A DNA stretch of 64,000 nucleotides from Opitutia bacterium (GTDB taxonomy: Bacteria > Verrucomicrobiota > Verrucomicrobiia > Opitutales > Seribacteraceae): assembly GCA_018645475.1 (NCBI GenBank), contig JABGWU010000235.1:29801-93800 (forward strand), written 5' to 3'. The translations under genes were made by a program, and so were the position numbers. Below are positions 59,349 through 64,000 of the stretch, one piece after another. The number at the start of each line of letters is the position of its first letter. Positions within the stretch are counted from its first letter, which is position 1. Under the pieces are notes generated by a model that was not told the origin of the DNA, searched no databases, and saw nothing but the letters and a program-made list of their open reading frames with translations.

Positions 59349-59353
59349 TCAAA

Positions 59354-60424
59354 ATGTTTCAACTGAACCCACTGACCCGCAAGAAGCTTCGACGATTCCG
59401 CTCGATCAAGCGGGGTTACTGGTCATTTTTGATTCTAGTATTTCTTTATTTATTGAGTATAGCCGGCGAGTTATTTGTTAGTAATCGTGCCTTGATTGTG
59501 TCGTACAAAGATGAGAATTTTTTTCCTACATATGGAGAGCAAATGAGTGGCAAGGATTTTGGTTTGGACTATGATTATGAAGTTGATTACCGCGAATTAA
59601 AAAAGAAATTTGCCAGCGAGAATTCCGATGATTGGGTACTGCTTCCGATTGTACCTTTCGGCCCTTACGAAATGGATTATTTCGAGGAGAATGCCACGGG
59701 TTTTTCTCCTCCAAGTTTTGAAAGAGGACATTTTTGTGGAACAGATAAGACCGAGCGGGATGTCTTGGCGCGCTTACTTTATGGTTTCCGAATCGCGATG
59801 ACTTTTGCTATGGGTTACCTAGTGCTTACTTATTTCATTGCCATTTCCGCAGGTAGTTTCATGGGATATCTGGGTGGAAAGAGTGATATGCTGGGTCTTC
59901 GATTTGTCGAAATCTGGGCAAATGTACCTTTTCTTTACATGGTAATTATTTTGGTCTCTGTCATGCCAAGCGGGTGGGGAGTTGGTTGGCAGGTTTCCTC
60001 GCTCTTAATTATTATGGTCATGTTTTCATGGACTGGCATGACATATTACATACGAGCTTCAGTGTATAGGGAAAAAGCAAGAGATTACATCGCTGCCGCA
60101 AGGGTAATCGGAGCGGGGCCATTTCGAATTATTTTTAAGCATATACTACCTAATGTGGTTTCCACCTTGGTTACTTTTGCACCTTTTACGATAGCGGCAG
60201 CGATTTCCTCCATAACTGCACTTGATTTTCTTGGATATGGCCTGCCACCACCCACCCCAAGCTGGGGTGAGCTTTTGAAACAGGGGGTGAGCAACCTGAG
60301 AACTGCCCCCTGGATTGTCATTTCCACGGTCACGGTTCTGGTGTGTACTTTAACTCTTGTGACTTTTGTGGGTGAAGCGATTAGAGAAGCTTTTGACCCT
60401 AAGAAATTTTCCACTTACGAATGA
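59354..60424 (+). CDS. yejE: YejE-like peptide ABC permease
   Basis: VSYKDENFFPTYGEQMSGKDFGLDYDYEVDYREL, HFCGTDKTERDVLARLLYGFRIAMTFA, LDFLGYGLPPPTPSWGELLKQG. Confidence 0.93.
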   Translation: MFQLNPLTRKKLRRFRSIKRGYWSFLILVFLYLLSIAGELFVSNRALIVSYKDENFFPTYGEQMSGKDFGLDYDYEVDYRELKKKFASENSDDWVLLPIVPFGPYEMDYFEENATGFSPPSFERGHFCGTDKTERDVLARLLYGFRIAMTFAMGYLVLTYFIAISAGSFMGYLGGKSDMLGLRFVEIWANVPFLYMVIILVSVMPSGWGVGWQVSSLLIIMVMFSWTGMTYYIRASVYREKARDYIAAARVIGAGPFRIIFKHILPNVVSTLVTFAPFTIAAAISSITALDFLGYGLPPPTPSWGELLKQGVSNLRTAPWIVISTVTVLVCTLTLVTFVGEAIREAFDPKKFSTYE

Positions 60425-60425
60425 T

Positions 60426-62621
60426 ATGAAAAAAGCAAATTATCTGAATCTCTTATTGTTTATCTTAATAAATTTATTTTTTACGAGTTGCGATAACCCA
60501 AAACTTAAACCGCCGCGCGAGGATGATAATTCCGATCGAAAGGAAATGGGTGCAAATAACAGAAATATAGATCGGGAGTTTGCCCGTGAGTTGGCAAGGG
60601 AGTTTGGTAGGGAATTCGCCATCGAATTTGCCCGACAAATGAAAGGTTCTTCGAATAAAGTGAATATGGATTTTGCCATGGAGCTGAATTCCACGGAATC
60701 TCCTTCAGGCTTAACTGATGGGCAAGGTAAGCCTCATGCTCTGCTTGCTCATTGCTCAGAGGATGTTCTGGATTTTTATCGGAAGCACTCCGATTGTTTT
60801 TCAATTTCTTCTATGGATGAAATCCCTCAGGGTTTGATTTGGCAGGACGCGAGTGAAGGGAAGGAATTTTCTTCCTCGAAAGCAAAGAAAGGCGGGACTT
60901 GGCAAGTCTACACCAATGACTTTCCTCGTACACTCCGTACTATTGGCCCGGATGCCAATGGTGCATTCCGTTCTTACCTGCTTGATTACAATGTGATTAG
61001 CCTAGTCGAAGCACATCCCAATTCGGATAGTTATTATCCCGGTTTAGCTAAGTCTTGGGCTGTTGGGAAGGATGGAAGAACGGTATATTTTCGCTTGGAC
61101 CCCAATGCCCGTTACAGTGACGGAGAAAAAGTAAAAGTTTCTGACTTCTTTTTCTTCTTTTATTTTATGAGAAGCAAACATATCCAGGCACCTTGGTACA
61201 ATGATTTTTATGGGAAAGATAAATTTCAAAAGGTCACTATTTATGACAAGGAAACTCTTTCGATCACTTTTTACAAAGCAAAGCCGGATATCATTGAAAG
61301 AGTAGCTATTCGGGCAAAACCTGAACACTTTTATGAAGAATTGGATGGTGAATTTCTAAGCAAATATCAGTGGATCCCTGAACCTACTACAGGTGCCTAT
61401 GCCGCTTTGCCTGAAAATGTGGATAAGGGTAAGTCTATTACTTTGGTTAGACAGAAAGATTGGTGGGCGGATCAAAAGAGATTTTTTCGCTACCGATATA
61501 ATCCCGAAAAAATAAAAGTGAGTGTTGTTAGGGATCACAATAAGGCGTTCGAGATTTTTCTAAAAGGAGGACTAGATATGTTCGGATTGGCCAAGACTGA
61601 ATTTTGGTATGACAAGCTTCCTAATGATCATAAATCGGTGCAGAATGGGTATCTTTCGAAGGTGACTTTTTTTAATCAAACACCGCCACCATCTTATGCT
61701 CTACGAATCAATTCCCAGAAACCACCCTTTGACGATTTAAATGTTCGGATTGGTTTTCATCATGCGATGAATTTTGACTTGGTAATCAAGAAAATTTTCA
61801 GGAGTGATTTTGTTCGAATGAATACAGCTGCTGACGGTTATGGCGGTCGATCCCATCCAACATTGAAAGCGAGAGAGTTTTCGGTTGAACAAGCATTGGA
61901 ATATTTTGCAAAAGCCGATTTCAAGAAAAGGGGTGGTGATGGAATATTAATAAATTCTGCAGGCGAAAGGCTTTCCATTGAATTACTTACCGGCTACAAA
62001 AGATACGAGGATGTTCTCGTTGTGCTTAAGGAACAGGCTAAAAAAGCTGGACTCGAAATTAAACTAAAAGTTTTGGAACAAACGGCTGCATGGAAGGCAG
62101 CCAAGGAAAAAAATCATCAGGTTATTTTTTCGGCGTTTAATTCTTTTGTGGAACTCTTTCCAAGGTTTTGGGAGCCTTTTCATTCGGATAATGCGTATGA
62201 AGAGGAAGGAGATTCGAAATTCAATGAGGATGGTTCACTGAAAGCTAATCTGACAACCAAGGTAAATACCAATAATTACAGTCAAACGGCGGTAAGGGAT
62301 ATTGATCATTTGATCAATCAATACCGAAATGAAGAAAATTTGGATCGAATCACTGAAATGTCTCATCAATTAAGTCAAATGATTCATAATCATGCCGTTT
62401 GGGTACCTGCCTGGAAGAAGCCATGGTTAAGACTTGGACACTGGAACTGGATTAAGTTTCCTGAAGATTGGGGACCTAAAGAGACCAGAGAGTATGAGGA
62501 ATTTCAAGTCTTTTGGATAGATGAGCCGGAAAAGGATAAAATCCTTGAAGCGATGGCAAAAGATGAGCCTTTTTCAGAAAAACCTACTGTGCGAAATTAC
62601 GAGAAATATAAATCGAACTGA
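60426..62621 (+). CDS. yejA: YejA-like substrate-binding lipoprotein
   Basis: [22 protein letters not shown] lipobox; [30 protein letters not shown]; start chosen at 60426 rather than 60366. Confidence 0.9.
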   Translation: MKKANYLNLLLFILINLFFTSCDNPKLKPPREDDNSDRKEMGANNRNIDREFARELAREFGREFAIEFARQMKGSSNKVNMDFAMELNSTESPSGLTDGQGKPHALLAHCSEDVLDFYRKHSDCFSISSMDEIPQGLIWQDASEGKEFSSSKAKKGGTWQVYTNDFPRTLRTIGPDANGAFRSYLLDYNVISLVEAHPNSDSYYPGLAKSWAVGKDGRTVYFRLDPNARYSDGEKVKVSDFFFFFYFMRSKHIQAPWYNDFYGKDKFQKVTIYDKETLSITFYKAKPDIIERVAIRAKPEHFYEELDGEFLSKYQWIPEPTTGAYAALPENVDKGKSITLVRQKDWWADQKRFFRYRYNPEKIKVSVVRDHNKAFEIFLKGGLDMFGLAKTEFWYDKLPNDHKSVQNGYLSKVTFFNQTPPPSYALRINSQKPPFDDLNVRIGFHHAMNFDLVIKKIFRSDFVRMNTAADGYGGRSHPTLKAREFSVEQALEYFAKADFKKRGGDGILINSAGERLSIELLTGYKRYEDVLVVLKEQAKKAGLEIKLKVLEQTAAWKAAKEKNHQVIFSAFNSFVELFPRFWEPFHSDNAYEEEGDSKFNEDGSLKANLTTKVNTNNYSQTAVRDIDHLINQYRNEENLDRITEMSHQLSQMIHNHAVWVPAWKKPWLRLGHWNWIKFPEDWGPKETREYEEFQVFWIDEPEKDKILEAMAKDEPFSEKPTVRNYEKYKSN
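60573..60632 (+). repeat. Five degenerate 12-bp units encoding [20 protein letters not shown]
   Basis: cgggagtttgcc cgtgagttggca agggagtttggt agggaattcgcc atcgaatttgcc. Confidence 0.8.
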
Positions 62622-62641
62622 AATACAAAATTCGTAATCGA

Positions 62642-63640
62642 ATGATCGAAAATAACCAGAATGCACCCTTACTTGAGATTAAGGATCTTTCTGTCCGATT
62701 CAAAACAGATGAGGGAGATGTGGAAGCATTGGACAAAGTCAGTTTCGAGATTCAGGCTGGGCAAACTGTTGGGGTAGTCGGTGAGTCTGGTTGTGGGAAA
62801 AGTGTCACTGCTTATTCGATCATGCGACTGCTGCCCAGACCGACGGGTAAAATTACTCACGGCAGCATTTTCTTTAAGGGCAAAAACATTCTTGATCTGA
62901 GTACCGATGCTATGCGAGATATTCGTGGCAATGAGATCGGAATGATTTTTCAGGAACCGATGAACGCTCTGAATCCTGTGCAAAAAATTGGTAAGCAAGT
63001 GAGCGAGGTTTTTCATTTGCATGATGCAAATGGGAACCATCAAGCATGGTCTAGGTCAATCGAGATGCTTAAAGCGGTCGGGATACCTTCACCGGAGGAT
63101 CGGATGCATGAATATCCTCATCAGTTATCTGGAGGTATGAGGCAAAGGGTGGTTATTGCAATGGCTTTGGCTTGCAAGCCAAAGTTAATTATAGCTGACG
63201 AACCTACCACTGCGTTGGATGTGACTGTGCAGGCACAAATTTTGGACCTTTTACAAAACTTACAAAAGGAAACGGGTTGTTCCATTCTGCTAATCACTCA
63301 TGATTTAGGCGTGATTGCAGAAACTTGTGATGAAGTATGTGTAATGTACGCAGGAAGAATGGTGGAGCGGGCCAAGACGGTTGATCTTTTTGCTCACCCT
63401 ACGCATGCTTACACTCGGGGGCTTCTTTCTTCCATCCCTCGTCTCGATGGCGTTCCGAAAACCAAACTCGTTGCGATCGAGGGGATGGTCCCCAGCCTCT
63501 CCGAACTTAAACCCGGTTGCCGTTTCGCTCCCCGGAGTGGATTGGACCATTCGCAAGAAATGCTTGAGCAGAGACCGCCTTATTTGGAAATCTCGCCCAG
63601 CCATTGGGTGGAGGCCTGTCCCGTTTGCTTCAATCCATGA
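62642..63640 (+). CDS. Peptide ABC transporter ATP-binding protein (OppD/DppD-like)
   Basis: [66 protein letters not shown]-terminal GCRFAPRS. Confidence 0.95.
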   Translation: MIENNQNAPLLEIKDLSVRFKTDEGDVEALDKVSFEIQAGQTVGVVGESGCGKSVTAYSIMRLLPRPTGKITHGSIFFKGKNILDLSTDAMRDIRGNEIGMIFQEPMNALNPVQKIGKQVSEVFHLHDANGNHQAWSRSIEMLKAVGIPSPEDRMHEYPHQLSGGMRQRVVIAMALACKPKLIIADEPTTALDVTVQAQILDLLQNLQKETGCSILLITHDLGVIAETCDEVCVMYAGRMVERAKTVDLFAHPTHAYTRGLLSSIPRLDGVPKTKLVAIEGMVPSLSELKPGCRFAPRSGLDHSQEMLEQRPPYLEISPSHWVEACPVCFNP

Positions 63641-64000
63641 GTGAGAGCGAAAATATTGTGGAGATCAACGATCTTCGGGCTCATTTCCTTGCAACGCTTG
63701 GCAAGTACGCCATGAATGAAAGCGAAAACATTTTGGAAATCGAAAACCTGCGGGTTCATTTTCCGGTGAGGGGAGGGGTCTTTCGACGTGCTGTGGGCTC
63801 TTGCAAGGCCGTCGATGGAGTTAGTCTTAGTTTGAAAGAGGGGCAAACCCTTGGCTTGGTCGGTGAGTCAGGTTGTGGGAAATCCACTCTTGTCAAGGCG
63901 GTCGCTCGCTTGGTCAAGACAACGGATGGGACGGTTAAGTTTCGGGGGAAAGAAGTTCTGGAATCCGGCAGTTCCGGGCTCAAGGCTTATCGTCGAGTTG
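63637..64000 (+). CDS. Peptide ABC transporter ATP-binding protein (OppF-like), truncated by window end
   Basis: ATG overlaps the oppD-like stop (ATGA); open to the window end; [40 protein letters not shown]. Missing from the ORF track because no stop lies in the window. Confidence 0.9.
   Translation, partial: MSESENIVEINDLRAHFLATLGKYAMNESENILEIENLRVHFPVRGGVFRRAVGSCKAVDGVSLSLKEGQTLGLVGESGCGKSTLVKAVARLVKTTDGTVKFRGKEVLESGSSGLKAYRRV

Noticed and set aside
1-64000. Search for tRNA/rRNA genes, CRISPR arrays, transposases, prophage or biosynthetic clusters
   Set aside because: None recognised by reading; intergenic gaps are mostly short. A tRNAscan-SE/Infernal run would be needed to exclude small RNAs.

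Overview
AT-rich bacterial chromosomal window of about 64 kb. Family content (DUF1592/DUF1552 and DUF1501/DUF1549-DUF1553 pairs, ThuA, Gfo/Idh/MocA, FGE-sulfatase-like proteins) suggests a Verrucomicrobiota/PVC-type genome; that assignment is inferred by eye, not computed. Main blocks: FtsX-type permease (5' end outside window); DUF1592+DUF1552 pair; sugar-related oxidoreductase/MFS/ThuA genes; an HD / response regulator / histidine kinase / FGE-like signalling operon; an HtrA-like protease paired with a catalytically degenerate copy; a phosphate block (PhoB, PhoR, porin O/P, Na/Pi cotransporter) with a Pho-box-like repeat; an ABC + DUF3299 cluster; cyclophilin; DUF1501 + DUF1549/1553; a metal-homeostasis island (TonB receptor to DtxR) containing a Chlamydia YtgABCRD-like operon with a permease-DtxR fusion; sugar isomerase/oxidoreductases; an OGG-like glycosylase; and two divergent peptide ABC transporter operons (Opp-like on minus, Yej-like on plus, truncated at the window end). 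The most noteworthy observations are the permease-repressor fusion with a nearby perfect palindrome, two canonical EF-hand loops inserted in a YejB-like permease, an OppA-like lipoprotein gene with no ATG/GTG/TTG start before its signal peptide, a duplicated N-terminus in the last ATPase, and the protease/pseudoprotease pair. No rRNA, tRNA, CRISPR array, transposase or prophage was recognised. All family names come from motif recognition without database searches.
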